Shown here: positions 41,699-50,924 of the stretch, piece by piece | How positions within the stretch are numbered: position 1 is the stretch's first letter | Layout: each line of letters opens with the position of its first letter | Assembly: GCA_046331665.1 (NCBI GenBank) | Contig: JAXLQK010000013.1 | Location: 1-64,000, forward strand | Length of the DNA: 64,000 nt | Origin: CAWBAT01 sp046331665 | GTDB lineage: Bacteria; Acidobacteriota; Terriglobia; Versatilivoradales; Versatilivoraceae | Direction of reading: 5' to 3' | Made by a program: the position numbers and the translations under genes | The notes under the pieces: generated by a model | Databases searched by the model: none | The model's input: only the letters and a program-made list of their open reading frames with translations | What the model was told of the DNA's origin: nothing

Positions 41699-42176
41699 TC
41701 TTGTCCTTCTCGCTCTTAACCACGTGGGTTAACGTTTCAAGGGCAAAGGGTTTTTCGGGTCGATCCTTCGAATAAATACTCAGGCGGACCAGGGAAACCT
41801 CAATCGACGCTTTGGCAGAATCTTCAACCTGGTCAAAAGTCTTCAGCTGGGCATTCCATTGGTATTTCCCATCGAGCTGCCCCGAAAGCGGCACCGATGC
41901 CTCCCCCTGGCTGACCTGTTGCACCAATTCATTGAGCTTGGCTTGGGCGCGGCGGGCTAGCTCTCCTTGCTCTTCAATGCGATCCAGATTTCTGAGCGAG
42001 GTTGAGAGCAAACTAAACAGTGTTGCATAAACGATCCCGAGGATCGCCATCCCCACCAATACTTCCATCAAGGTAAATCCGGAGTTACCCAAGCTCGTTT
42101 TGACTCGCGGGAGAGAAATCAAGACTTTCCTTGATTGGATTGGTCTGATGTCAAAATCCGAATCTATTTTTTTCAT
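41688..42176 (-). CDS. gspI: Type II secretion minor pseudopilin GspI
   Basis: 162 residues from ATG 42176; a TTG at 42227 would extend it into gspH. The prepilin motif NSG/FTLMEVLVGMAILGIVYA carries Glu5, preceded by a ~33-residue leader. The downstream helix (LDRIEEQGELARRAQAKLNE) and short beta domain fit GspI. Confidence 0.83.
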   Translation of the reverse strand: MKKIDSDFDIRPIQSRKVLISLPRVKTSLGNSGFTLMEVLVGMAILGIVYATLFSLLSTSLRNLDRIEEQGELARRAQAKLNELVQQVSQGEASVPLSGQLDGKYQWNAQLKTFDQVEDSAKASIEVSLVRLSIYSKDRPEKPFALETLTHVVKSEKDKNVE

Positions 42177-42189
42177 CGCGATCGCAAAC

Positions 42190-42780
42190 TCATTCGCTTC
42201 CGGCAACGTCGGGTTGAATTTCCTCAATTCGAGGAGTCCCGGTCAATACATCCTGGCTGACTACCAATTCCCTTCCCCGGTCGCTCCCGATCTTCACTGA
42301 GAAGCGTTCGCCCCGCCCATTGGGCAAAAAATAATAATAGACAGGCTCACCCTCCAGTTGCTGACCGTCGACTTCCCTAAAAGAAATACCATCCGGCAAC
42401 GAGAAAGTTTTTTGAAAGCTTGAGTCTGCACTGCCCCACTCGACTTCCTCTTTCTCTCCATTGAACCCGACATAATAAATCTGCTGTTCCTTGATGGCTT
42501 TGGATCTGACCATGCGCAGTGCCGCTGCGATCTCACGGCCGCTGGTCCTCAGCCGGAGGGTGGAAAGTCCACTTCCGATCGTCGGGGTAACGATTGCTCC
42601 GATGAGAGTAATCATAGCCATCACCACCAAGAGCTCAATTAAGGTGAAACCCCGGCATCGACTCCGGCAAACTCTCCACGAATGGCAACTGGTCGTCGCA
42701 GACGGCGGAGGTTGTACTTTCCACGCCTTATTCCTGCCAGCCAGCACATAGAAACTATTTCCAGCTAAGGACATCCGCAT
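42190..42780 (-). CDS. gspH: Type II secretion pseudopilin GspH
   Basis: About 196 residues. Start ATG 42780 has GGAGAGG upstream and overlaps gspG by 26 nt; an open frame continues to 42867 but lies wholly within gspG. The prepilin site is RCRG/FTLIELLVVMAMITLIGA with Glu5, preceded by a long basic leader of about 44 residues. The GspH-like globular part includes SGREIAAALRMVRSKAIKEQ, the typical H-type helix. Confidence 0.83.
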   Translation of the reverse strand: MRMSLAGNSFYVLAGRNKAWKVQPPPSATTSCHSWRVCRSRCRGFTLIELLVVMAMITLIGAIVTPTIGSGLSTLRLRTSGREIAAALRMVRSKAIKEQQIYYVGFNGEKEEVEWGSADSSFQKTFSLPDGISFREVDGQQLEGEPVYYYFLPNGRGERFSVKIGSDRGRELVVSQDVLTGTPRIEEIQPDVAGSE

Positions 42781-43249
42781 TCTCGCCCTCTCCACCTTCT
42801 CGCCCATCGGCCCCGTAAGAGATGATGTCGGGCTCATCCCCATGCTCACCAGGAAATTTGTACACATAGGCGTTCCCCCAAGGGTCTGGGGGAATGTCTT
42901 TGGGCAGATAAGGCCCGTCCCACCGTCCTGCAGATTGGGGTTTTACCCGTAAGGCATCCAAGCCTTCTTCCGTACTCGGAAATGTCCCCACTTCCAATTT
43001 GTAAGCGCCCAAAGCGGTCTGGAAGGCCGCGATTTGCGCTTTGGCCGTCGTGATCTTACTCTTTCCAACATTCTTGAATAGTCGGGGCACGACCAGGGCT
43101 CCCAATAGTCCGATGATCACCATCACCACGAGTAGTTCAATTAAGGTAAAACCCCGGGCGGGAGTTGATTGTCTGCTCAACCATCGCGGCTCTTTTTTCC
43201 CCGGCCCTTCGCATCGGCAGAGATGGGCGGAATGAACTTCTTTATCCAT
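42755..43249 (-). CDS. gspG: Type II secretion major pseudopilin GspG
   Basis: 164 residues. ARG/FTLIELLVVMVIIGLLGA is the cleavage site with Glu5. The family-specific core KAQIAAFQTALGAYKLEVGT is followed by STEEGLDAL and LPKDIPPDPWGNAYVYKFPG, and the C-terminus EPDIISYGADGREGGEGENA provides the calcium-binding loop. The leader before the cleavage Gly is 33 residues, longer than usual. GGAG lies upstream of ATG 43249. It is the main building block of the pseudopilus. Confidence 0.95.
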   Translation of the reverse strand: MDKEVHSAHLCRCEGPGKKEPRWLSRQSTPARGFTLIELLVVMVIIGLLGALVVPRLFKNVGKSKITTAKAQIAAFQTALGAYKLEVGTFPSTEEGLDALRVKPQSAGRWDGPYLPKDIPPDPWGNAYVYKFPGEHGDEPDIISYGADGREGGEGENADVLSWK

Positions 43250-43348
43250 TTGAGTCTCCTTGAAATTGCCTGAGTCCTTTTTCGCTTTCGCCTGTGACTC
43301 CGTCCCTCTCCACCCTGGGAGAGGCTTCAGCTTCGACAGGACTTTGGG

Positions 43349-44563
43349 TTACAAGGGTACATCATTGATGCTGACAATCGCCAGCAGGATGGAGATGACC
43401 ACCACGCCGACGACCAGGCCCATTACCAGAATCATCATGGGTTCAAAGAGGGCGATCAGGTTCTTGACAGAGGAGCGAACCTCCTTGTCATAGACCTTGG
43501 CCAATTCCAGAAACATGGCATCGAGCCGACCCGTTTCCTCCCCCACCTCTACCAGGTGAATGGCAAGCGAGGGGAAAACATTATCCTTGGCCATGGGCTT
43601 GGCAACTCCTTCCCCTTTTTTGACGCCTTCGGCGATCATCGAAATCGAATTGGCAATGACTGAGTTCCCGGTGATTTCTCTGACAATTCCGAGCGATTGA
43701 ATCAAGGGAACGGAATTATGGATCAGGGTTCCCAGCGTTCGCGAGATCCTGGAAACCTCCATCTTCAGGAAAACATCTCCCAGCAGAAACACCTTCAGTC
43801 GAAATCCATCCCACCATCTCTTACCTCTTGAGTCACTGACCAAACGTTTAAACGCAAAATAGCTTCCGGTCACCGCAGCGGCCAAAAGCCACCAATAGCC
43901 TTTTGAGAATTCGCTGATCGATAAAAGAATTTGGGTTGGAAGCGGCAACGATTGCCCGGCGTCTCGAAAGACTTGGGCAAACTTGGGGATCACAAAATTC
44001 AGCAGAATGAGGATAGAGGCGACGCCAACCAGCGCCAGCAGGGCCGGATAGATGAGAGAAGATACCAGGTAGCTTTTGAGTTCATCGGCAGATTGTTGAA
44101 ATTCCACCAACCGGTCGAGCACCACCGGCAGGGAACCGCTGGCTTCGCCCGCTCGGACCATATTGACATATAACTTGGAAAAGACCTCGGGATGGGAAGA
44201 GAGGCTGTCCGCAAAGGTATTCCCCTGCTTGATCCCGTGAAGCACTTCTTCCACCAAGGATTGAAGGGCCGGATTTGAAGACAAGTTCTTGCAGATGCTC
44301 AAACTCCGATCCAGAGGCAAGCCCGCATTGACCAAAGTGGAGAGTTCCTGCGTAAAGAACATCACCTCTTTGGTTTTGACTTTTCGTAATCGCCAAGGGA
44401 GGCCGGCTTTCCAGATCGAAGAGATTTGACGGTTCGTAATCTTGATCGGGATGAGCCCCAATCCCTGAAGTCGGAGGGCAACGGCTTTATCGTCGTTGCC
44501 TTCCAGGCTCCCTTCCTTTAGTGCTCCACCCTTACTGACCGCCGTGTAAAAATAAGTAGGCAT
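43349..44563 (-). CDS. gspF: Type II secretion inner-membrane platform protein GspF
   Basis: 404 residues from ATG 44563 (MPTYFYTAVSKGGALKEGSL) with GGGGAG upstream; the open frame to 44710 has no family similarity before this Met. Two copies of the T2SSF domain appear (FTQELSTLVNAGLPLDRSLS; RTLGTLIHNSVPLIQSLG). The hydrophobic segments include LLALVGVASILILLNFVIP and the end MILVMGLVVGVVVISILLAI. About 165 nt separate it from gspE, part of which is the lost tail of that gene. Confidence 0.93.
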   Translation of the reverse strand: MPTYFYTAVSKGGALKEGSLEGNDDKAVALRLQGLGLIPIKITNRQISSIWKAGLPWRLRKVKTKEVMFFTQELSTLVNAGLPLDRSLSICKNLSSNPALQSLVEEVLHGIKQGNTFADSLSSHPEVFSKLYVNMVRAGEASGSLPVVLDRLVEFQQSADELKSYLVSSLIYPALLALVGVASILILLNFVIPKFAQVFRDAGQSLPLPTQILLSISEFSKGYWWLLAAAVTGSYFAFKRLVSDSRGKRWWDGFRLKVFLLGDVFLKMEVSRISRTLGTLIHNSVPLIQSLGIVREITGNSVIANSISMIAEGVKKGEGVAKPMAKDNVFPSLAIHLVEVGEETGRLDAMFLELAKVYDKEVRSSVKNLIALFEPMMILVMGLVVGVVVISILLAIVSINDVPL

Positions 44564-44729
44564 GGCTCCCCAAACAAATTGGCAATTCAATTTCAACCGG
44601 GTGAACTGTCCCCCCGCCGAAGTGCACCCTTTCGAGGCCCTGAATCCCGGACGCGCTTTCGATGGGATTAAAGATGCCCGGAAATACTGCAACATGAGCA
44701 CGGGGCTCAAACCTCTTGAGTCACCCGCA

Positions 44730-46403
44730 TCACCTCATCCAACGTTGTTTCTCCCGCCAACACTTTTGCACGCCGTCTTCCCGCAATGTTTTCATGCCAC
44801 GGCTTCGGGCATAGTTGGCGATGACATTCGAAGGTTCATTGGCCACAATCATGCGGCGAATTTCGTCATCCGGGATCATCAGCTCAAAAATCCCCTTGCG
44901 AAACTCATAGCCTGTAAACCCACAAGACTCGCACCCTTCACCCCGGTAAAGCGTCACCTGGGTTGACGTCGCTACTTCAAAGCCCAATGCCTTAAGGGCA
45001 TCGGGTTCGGCCGTGTAGGCAAATTTGCATTTTTGGCAAATGATTCGGACCAATCTTTGGGCGAGAACGCCAATCAGGCAGGACGCCACCAGGTAGTTTT
45101 CTGCTCCCATATCGACGAGACGGGTGATGGCGCTTGGTGCATCGTTCGTATGCAGCGTGCTGAAAACCAAATGGCCCGTCAAGGCGGAACGAATGGCAAT
45201 TTCAGCCGTCTCCAAATCGCGAATTTCTCCCACCATGATCACGTCGGGATCCTGGCGAACGATGTGACGCAATCCGGCCGCAAAGGTCAAGCCGATTTGT
45301 GCATTGACATGAATCTGATTGATCCCGTCCATCTGATACTCCACCGGGTCCTCAATCGTAATAATTTTCTTGTCGGGCAAATTAATCCGCTTCATGGCGC
45401 TATAGAGCGTGGTGGATTTCCCGCTGCCCGTGGGTCCCGTGACCAGCAGAATTCCATAGGGTAGAGAAGTCAATTCTTCGATCTTTCGGAGCAGAGAATC
45501 GGGGAAACCCAGCCGTTTGAGATCGAACGCACTGCTGTCACTCTTGTCGAGGATGCGCATGACGACACTTTCACCATACAACGTGGGAAGCGTGGACACG
45601 CGGAGGTCAATTTCCTTGCCGAGAACTTTCAATTTAATGCGTCCATCTTGAGGCAACCGGCGCTCGGCGATGTTTAACTTCGCCATGAGTTTCAGCCGGG
45701 AGATAATGGCCGCCTTCATCTGAATGGGAGGGGACTCCACGTTTTGCAGAATCCCATCCACCCGGTAGCGAATTCGAAACTCTTTTTCGAAAGGCTCAAT
45801 ATGGATGTCGCTGGCTCGCCGTTCCACGGCCCGGGAAATGATCAAGTTGACAAGCCGGATCACCGGAGCCTCAGAGGCCATATCGCGCAAATGCTCAATG
45901 TCCTCATCTCCGCCCGCTGATTCCAACCCGCTCAGGATCGCATCTCCACCCGCGACCCTCGAGAGATTCCCCTCCCCGGCTCCATAGATCCGGTCAAGTG
46001 CGTCGGTGATTTCGTTCTCCTGAGCAAGGCGAACCCTGACCTCGTGGCCACTGAACATCCGCACGGAATCAAGAGTTTCGGTATCCGAAGGATCGGCCAT
46101 TGCCAGCGTTAAAGTATTCCCCTCCAGATCCAAGGGAAGGATCTTAAATTGCATCAGGAATTTGTAGGAAAGCTTTTGGACTTCGAGGGGGACTGCCGGA
46201 AATTCCGAAGCATTGATAACGGGGGCTTGAAATTGGTCACTGATAGCCTGATTTAAATCCTTTTCCGCCAGATAGCCCAAATCCAGCAGAATCCGGCCGA
46301 TTTTCTCATTGCGTTCTCGCTGAAGCGCCAAAGCATTGTGGAGTTCTGCCGACGAGATCAAGTTTCGCTCCACTAAAATCTGGCCAATGAGTTTTCTAAC
46401 CAA
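44730..46403 (-). CDS. gspE: Type II secretion ATPase GspE, C-terminus frameshifted
   Basis: 557 residues as read. The N-terminal MshEN-like domain is LIGQILVERNLISSAELHNA. The ATPase core has Walker A GPTGSGKSTTLYSA, the Asp box with IITIEDPVEYQM, Walker B DPDVIMVGEIRDLETAEIA and His box GHLVFSTLHTNDA. The Cys4 zinc site is CQKCKFAY and CESCGFTGY. After GMKTLREDGVQK the frame ends in an unrelated 13-residue tail. Adding one G near 44757 restores VLAGETTLDEVMRVTQEV and a stop at 44707, the normal GspE ending. Either a natural one-base deletion or a sequence error. Start TTG 46403 follows GGAGGAGG. Confidence 0.93.
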   Translation of the reverse strand: MVRKLIGQILVERNLISSAELHNALALQRERNEKIGRILLDLGYLAEKDLNQAISDQFQAPVINASEFPAVPLEVQKLSYKFLMQFKILPLDLEGNTLTLAMADPSDTETLDSVRMFSGHEVRVRLAQENEITDALDRIYGAGEGNLSRVAGGDAILSGLESAGGDEDIEHLRDMASEAPVIRLVNLIISRAVERRASDIHIEPFEKEFRIRYRVDGILQNVESPPIQMKAAIISRLKLMAKLNIAERRLPQDGRIKLKVLGKEIDLRVSTLPTLYGESVVMRILDKSDSSAFDLKRLGFPDSLLRKIEELTSLPYGILLVTGPTGSGKSTTLYSAMKRINLPDKKIITIEDPVEYQMDGINQIHVNAQIGLTFAAGLRHIVRQDPDVIMVGEIRDLETAEIAIRSALTGHLVFSTLHTNDAPSAITRLVDMGAENYLVASCLIGVLAQRLVRIICQKCKFAYTAEPDALKALGFEVATSTQVTLYRGEGCESCGFTGYEFRKGIFELMIPDDEIRRMIVANEPSNVIANYARSRGMKTLREDGVQKCWREKQRWMR

Positions 46404-46445
46404 TGAACCTCCTCCAACGGGGGAGAGGCGATCCGGAGAAAGTCT

Positions 46446-47042
46446 TTAGAATTGGGTGATGCGAATGTTTTGTTTCAGACCATCCAGGGACAGCTTGTTT
46501 TCCTTATATTCCTGCAAAACAGATTTTTTTACGTTGAGCACCATCTGTGATGGGAATGACCTCTTTCCATCATCATCCCCTCCAAAAAAATACACCACAA
46601 CGCTCAAGTTCTCTTCCGGCTTCAGCAGTTGCATGGAAGTTCCGTACTCCGCAATGGAATTAATAACCAACCCCTTAACCATTTCCGCTCGGCTGACCAT
46701 TTGATTGAAGGCGTCATCAAGTTCCTTCTGAGTATGAGGCCTTAAGTCAAAGGGAGAGATGGTCCGGATCTGGTAGACATTGACCTCTAGGTGAAAGACG
46801 GCGCCATAGTCCGGGAGGTACGTGCCTCGGGTGGACCCCAACAGAGGGAAAGGCATTTGAAGATTCTGGCGGACCGTTGTATCCAGAACCCCTTGGAACA
46901 CCGTAATCTCTTTCTTCAATCCCGCCAAATTGGAATTGGTAGAGGTAGAGGCCACATTGGCACCCTGCGCTCTCAGTGAATTTCCAAGTGCCAGGACCAA
47001 GATCAACGAGATACAGAAGGGTAATCTTTGATAATTGTGCAT
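46446..47042 (-). CDS. Small exported protein of unknown function
   Basis: 198 residues. Signal peptide LPFCISLILVLALGNSLRAQ. The mature part contains FHLEVNVYQIRTISPFDLRP, a helix and LSVVVYFFGGDDDGKRSFPS, with no catalytic motif recognised. It lies 33 nt after the anti-sigma gene and 42 nt before gspE, in the same direction, so probably co-transcribed with both. A role in secretion or in envelope stress sensing is possible from position only. Confidence 0.6.
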   Translation of the reverse strand: MHNYQRLPFCISLILVLALGNSLRAQGANVASTSTNSNLAGLKKEITVFQGVLDTTVRQNLQMPFPLLGSTRGTYLPDYGAVFHLEVNVYQIRTISPFDLRPHTQKELDDAFNQMVSRAEMVKGLVINSIAEYGTSMQLLKPEENLSVVVYFFGGDDDGKRSFPSQMVLNVKKSVLQEYKENKLSLDGLKQNIRITQF

Positions 47043-47075
47043 CGGTTTTTGTCCTCTAAGAGTTTTGTCTTCAAA

Positions 47076-47774
47076 CTAATTGGTCGATGATGTTTTCACG
47101 TACACTTGGCGAGCCAGGGCATCGAGATACGAGGTATTCCTGGCTGAGGCCTTCCAAACTTCCCCTTGGGTTAATTCCAGGTACTTCAGAGCTTGGGAAA
47201 TTTTTTGCATGTCCGCCGTTCGATGAGCATTCATCTCGGCCCGAACCTCAAGCAATAACTGTTCCACCTTCACATTCTGGCGCTGCTCACTCTGAACCAG
47301 AAGAGTGTCGACGATTTTTTCGAGCTCCTCATGATTCTGCCGCGCAGAAACCGGCGTCACGCTCTGCGCCAGCTCCGTAGAGGAGGGGGCTGAAACCGGA
47401 GCATTGAAAGAAATTTTAAAGTGGCCTTGACTGAAATCGATTTCGGTCTTCCAGAAGGCCAGGAGACTGACACAGCCCAGGAACAAAAGCGTGCTCACGA
47501 CGCCCACGGCGAGAGCCCGCGGCCATTCACCCGGGATCAAGAACCGGCCAAACCGGTCCCATGAGGAACGAGGTCGCTCCAGTCTGAGGCTCTTTGGCAT
47601 CTCTTCATCCGGCCAGCCATGGCGAAGAATCGATTGGACTCCGGCAAGTGCGTTGAGTTCTTCCCGACACGCAGGGCATCCCTTTAAATGAGCCGCCAAG
47701 GCGTTGGTTTGTTCCCGAGTGATTTCCTTTCCCAAATAGTCCGGGATTAATTCGTGTGCCTGTTCGCAATTCAT
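47076..47774 (-). CDS. Membrane anti-sigma factor with zinc-finger-like domain
   Basis: 232 residues. The N-terminal anti-sigma domain (MNCEQAHELIPDYLGKEI, then HLKGCPACREELNAL) has the H-x3-C-x2-C pattern of ZAS domains. One membrane segment follows (LAVGVVSTLLFLGCVSLLAF), then a helical extracytoplasmic region with coiled-coil character (QNVKVEQLLLEVRAEMNAHR). The start overlaps the sigma gene by four bases. It is expected to hold the sigma factor until a signal arrives. Confidence 0.85.
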   Translation of the reverse strand: MNCEQAHELIPDYLGKEITREQTNALAAHLKGCPACREELNALAGVQSILRHGWPDEEMPKSLRLERPRSSWDRFGRFLIPGEWPRALAVGVVSTLLFLGCVSLLAFWKTEIDFSQGHFKISFNAPVSAPSSTELAQSVTPVSARQNHEELEKIVDTLLVQSEQRQNVKVEQLLLEVRAEMNAHRTADMQKISQALKYLELTQGEVWKASARNTSYLDALARQVYVKTSSTN

Positions 47775-48373
47775 GATGACCCCCGAGGTTGTTCGGTCAA
47801 ATATTTTTTGAGTTGTTTCAAGCCGAGATAAAGACGTGATTTTACGGTGCTAACGGGGCATTCCACGATCTCGGCAATTTCTGAAAATTTCATTCCTTCA
47901 AAGACCTTCAATACCACGGTTTCGCGCTGATCCGCGGCCAGGGAATCGAGAGCTCTGGTCAGGATCAAACGAAGCTCGTTTTGTTCAAACCGATGACCGT
48001 CTCCCAACGGAACAGTGAAGTGGTCTGAGAGCAGGTCCTCAATCGAAGCCTCCCCCTCTTTTTCATCGGAGAGAGACTCCATCAATCCTGCCGCACTCGA
48101 ACGATACTGACTGACCCAGCAATTTCGCGCGATTCGAAACAACCATTGTGAGAACTTCTCCGGATCTTTCAGCTGCCGAATTTGTTCAAAGGCCTTCGTA
48201 AAGCTCTCTTGAGTAATGTCCAACGCTTCATCACGGTTTCCGGTCAGGCGAAGAGCGAAATTGAATAGCTTTTTCTCCCAGCGGCCCACCAATGAGTCAA
48301 AGGCTTCTAACTCACCCTGTACGACTCTTTGGACTAAGTTTTTGTCCGATACCCAAACAAGTCCCAATTTCAC
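47771..48373 (-). CDS. ECF-type RNA polymerase sigma factor
   Basis: 200 residues. Region 2 contains KKLFNFALRLTGNRDEALDI, then TQESFTKAFEQI and WLFRIARNCWVSQYRS. Region 4 is LDSLAADQRETVVLKVFEGM, then FSEIAEIVECPVSTVKSRLY. Start GTG 48373; TTG 48367 is better spaced from AAGGAG and may be the true start. It is co-transcribed with its anti-sigma factor and sits directly upstream of the gsp operon, suggesting it controls secretion genes; no promoter consensus could be compared. Confidence 0.92.
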   Translation of the reverse strand: MKLGLVWVSDKNLVQRVVQGELEAFDSLVGRWEKKLFNFALRLTGNRDEALDITQESFTKAFEQIRQLKDPEKFSQWLFRIARNCWVSQYRSSAAGLMESLSDEKEGEASIEDLLSDHFTVPLGDGHRFEQNELRLILTRALDSLAADQRETVVLKVFEGMKFSEIAEIVECPVSTVKSRLYLGLKQLKKYLTEQPRGSS

Positions 48374-48421
48374 TCCTTCATCAGATGACGCGGAAACGGC
48401 GCAAAAAGTCTAAATGAACTT

Positions 48422-50794
48422 TTATTTTCTTAGAGTTTCCTTGGCAGAAGGCCGCTCCCCCTCCCGATACGGCTGCCCGGCCTGATAACATTTCACCCGG
48501 GTTTGAATGGAGTCATGAAGTTCTTTGTTTCCGGTGTTTAAAGCGGTGGCTGCCGCCGTTTGCGCTATCTTCACCGCCTCCGGGTAACGCCCGGCGGCGG
48601 CATAAGCGGCTGCGAGGATATCCAGGTTTTCTGCCGAAGGGGTTTTGAGCAAAGCAAATGCCTGACGCGCCAGGCCGAGAGATTCATCCGCCGGAGCTCG
48701 ATGGTCCAGGTCACTTCGTGTGGCCAGGATCCACGCCAACCCAAGCAGGGGCTCGGGCCACTGCGGCTTGAGACGAAGGGCAGATCGATACGACTCGATA
48801 GCCTCAGTGTCCCGATTCAGCCTTTCCAGGCTCTTGGCATGAAAGAAAATGGCCTCGGGGAATTCTGGTTTCAAGCGCAGTGCTTCGGTAAATTGCGGTT
48901 CGGCCTGTCCCTCCTGGCCGAGGAAGAACAGCGCACGTCCCAAGCTATAGTGCGAATTCGCACTGGATGGATCAAGGCGAATCGATGCATTTAAATGCGG
49001 GATCGCTTTATCATACTGCCCCAACCGAAGGTACGTGACTCCCAAGTTATTCTGGGCATCCGCGTATTCAGGCTTGAGTCGGACCGCGTCTGAGAATTCC
49101 TTCAGAGCACCCTCCAGGTTCTTTTGACTGAGATACAGCCCTCCTAAATTATTGTGGGCCTCCACATGTTGTGGGTTCAGCCTGATACACCATTCAAACT
49201 GTTCTCGCGCCTCCTCATACTTCCCTCGTTGAAACAATATCGTACCCAGATTATTGTGGGCGTCTGCCATTGAGGGATCGAATTGCGCTGCCAAGATGAA
49301 ATTCTGGAAAGCCTCGTCCTGCTTCCCGAGGGCGTCGAAAGCAATCCCCAGATTTTTGTGTGCATCAGCCCATTTGGGTTTAATCTGGATGGCTTTTTGG
49401 TACCAGTCAATGGCCTCGGTAGTCTGGCCATGTGCATAGAGATAGTGCCCGACGTTGTATGGTGCACGCGGGTTCAGAGGGCGCTGGTGAGAAATTTTTA
49501 GCCACATCGACAGCGTTTCCCGGTAGTCCTCATTTCTCACCACAGTTCGCCAGGTCAACGCGAACACAACAACCAAGGCCCATGAGGCGAGAGCTATCAG
49601 GATCAAAGGCTTGTTATCGCCAAAGATCCATCTGGCCATGGCAAATACCCCTATGACGGCGAGCAGAATGACCGGTGCGGAAGGAAGGTACATGCGATGT
49701 TCCGCCGCCAGATCATCGAGCGGCAGAAGGCTTGAAGTAGGGGCAAGAATCAAGAAGAAAAAAGCACCCAGGAAACCCAATGCCGGCGCCGATTTCAGCG
49801 CCCATCCCGTCGCTCCGAGCAAAACCAGGATCAAGAGAAGAAACGGTAGGATGACGAGCGGTTCTCTCACGACCGGCCAATAGTAGTCCAGACAGAGGTC
49901 CCCAGGCCAGAAGACAAGACGGAGGTAATGGGCGATGATCGGGGGCTGGGATAAGGCATATTCAACCGGACCGGCATGTTTCAGGTTAAACCCGGCGGTG
50001 TCAATCTTGTGGAAATTCAAGAACGTCGTTCCTAATACAGCCCAGGTCAAGGCGAGCCCGCCATACAGGCGCCATCGGATTTCAAACGCTTTATGGAACG
50101 ATCCAGACAAGAAGGTTCGGTCATAGAGCAACACCAGGATAGGGGCTGCTGCCATATTTTGCTTGGTTCCCATCCCCAGAGCACAGAAGGATACGGCCAA
50201 GCCATACCACAAAGATTTCGCTGAAGAAGAGTCCCCCCAAACCACACAGCACAACGTCAACAGAAGGAACAGGCTCATTAAGGATTCGTTCCTCTGGGTT
50301 ATGTAAGTAACGGATTCCGTGTTCAATGGGTGGACCAGCCAGCAGGTGGCTATCATCATCGAAAGGAAGGTGGCGTGAGCAGAAAGAGGTTTGAGACGAA
50401 GGAGAGTCCTGCGGACGAGATCAAACAACAAGCTGGCGTTGAGGAGATGAATCACAAAATTGACAACATGGTAGCTCCAGGTATTCAGTCCTCCCAAAGC
50501 GAAGTTAATGGCCAGCGAGAGACCCATCACGGGACGTGTTCCCTTCCCCCATTTAAAAATCGGATCCCAGGGAGGCCAAAGGTGTCGAATATTCTCATTG
50601 GTCACAATCGCTGACATGTCATCAAACAGGAATTCTCCTGAGAAACTATTCCAATAGGCGATCAGTCCAAATAACAAGATTGGGAAAAAGGCGTAGAGAA
50701 AATGACGATGCTGAAGCGCTTTGGGAAGATTCTTTGCCTGACGCGAAGAAGGTGGTGGCAGAGAGCTTCTAACTTTACTCTTGGAAGCAGACAT
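48422..50794 (-). CDS. TMTC-like membrane glycosyltransferase with TPR tail
   Basis: 790 residues from ATG 50794 (TTG 50812 also open). The first ~440 residues hold about ten hydrophobic segments. A conserved luminal/periplasmic acidic pair appears near the first (GEFLFDDMSAIVTNENI), as in TMTC and GT39-related O-mannosyltransferases. About nine TPRs follow (for example AIDWYQKAIQIKPKWADAHK; ALKEFSDAVRLKPEYADAQN). The family transfers sugars from polyprenyl-phosphate donors to proteins outside the membrane. The nearby polyprenyl-phosphate GT2 could supply the donor. Confidence 0.8.
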   Translation of the reverse strand: MSASKSKVRSSLPPPSSRQAKNLPKALQHRHFLYAFFPILLFGLIAYWNSFSGEFLFDDMSAIVTNENIRHLWPPWDPIFKWGKGTRPVMGLSLAINFALGGLNTWSYHVVNFVIHLLNASLLFDLVRRTLLRLKPLSAHATFLSMMIATCWLVHPLNTESVTYITQRNESLMSLFLLLTLCCVVWGDSSSAKSLWYGLAVSFCALGMGTKQNMAAAPILVLLYDRTFLSGSFHKAFEIRWRLYGGLALTWAVLGTTFLNFHKIDTAGFNLKHAGPVEYALSQPPIIAHYLRLVFWPGDLCLDYYWPVVREPLVILPFLLLILVLLGATGWALKSAPALGFLGAFFFLILAPTSSLLPLDDLAAEHRMYLPSAPVILLAVIGVFAMARWIFGDNKPLILIALASWALVVVFALTWRTVVRNEDYRETLSMWLKISHQRPLNPRAPYNVGHYLYAHGQTTEAIDWYQKAIQIKPKWADAHKNLGIAFDALGKQDEAFQNFILAAQFDPSMADAHNNLGTILFQRGKYEEAREQFEWCIRLNPQHVEAHNNLGGLYLSQKNLEGALKEFSDAVRLKPEYADAQNNLGVTYLRLGQYDKAIPHLNASIRLDPSSANSHYSLGRALFFLGQEGQAEPQFTEALRLKPEFPEAIFFHAKSLERLNRDTEAIESYRSALRLKPQWPEPLLGLAWILATRSDLDHRAPADESLGLARQAFALLKTPSAENLDILAAAYAAAGRYPEAVKIAQTAAATALNTGNKELHDSIQTRVKCYQAGQPYREGERPSAKETLRK

Positions 50795-50924
50795 TTTGGT
50801 GGTTTTGGCCAAGAAATGGCCTACGGCGAAAGAAATGGGGGAACGCCATCACGGCTATCAGGGTCGTAAGAGCCTCCACTCAGGTGACGACGGAACGAGG
50901 ATTAATGTCCTGTGAAGCGAGGAT

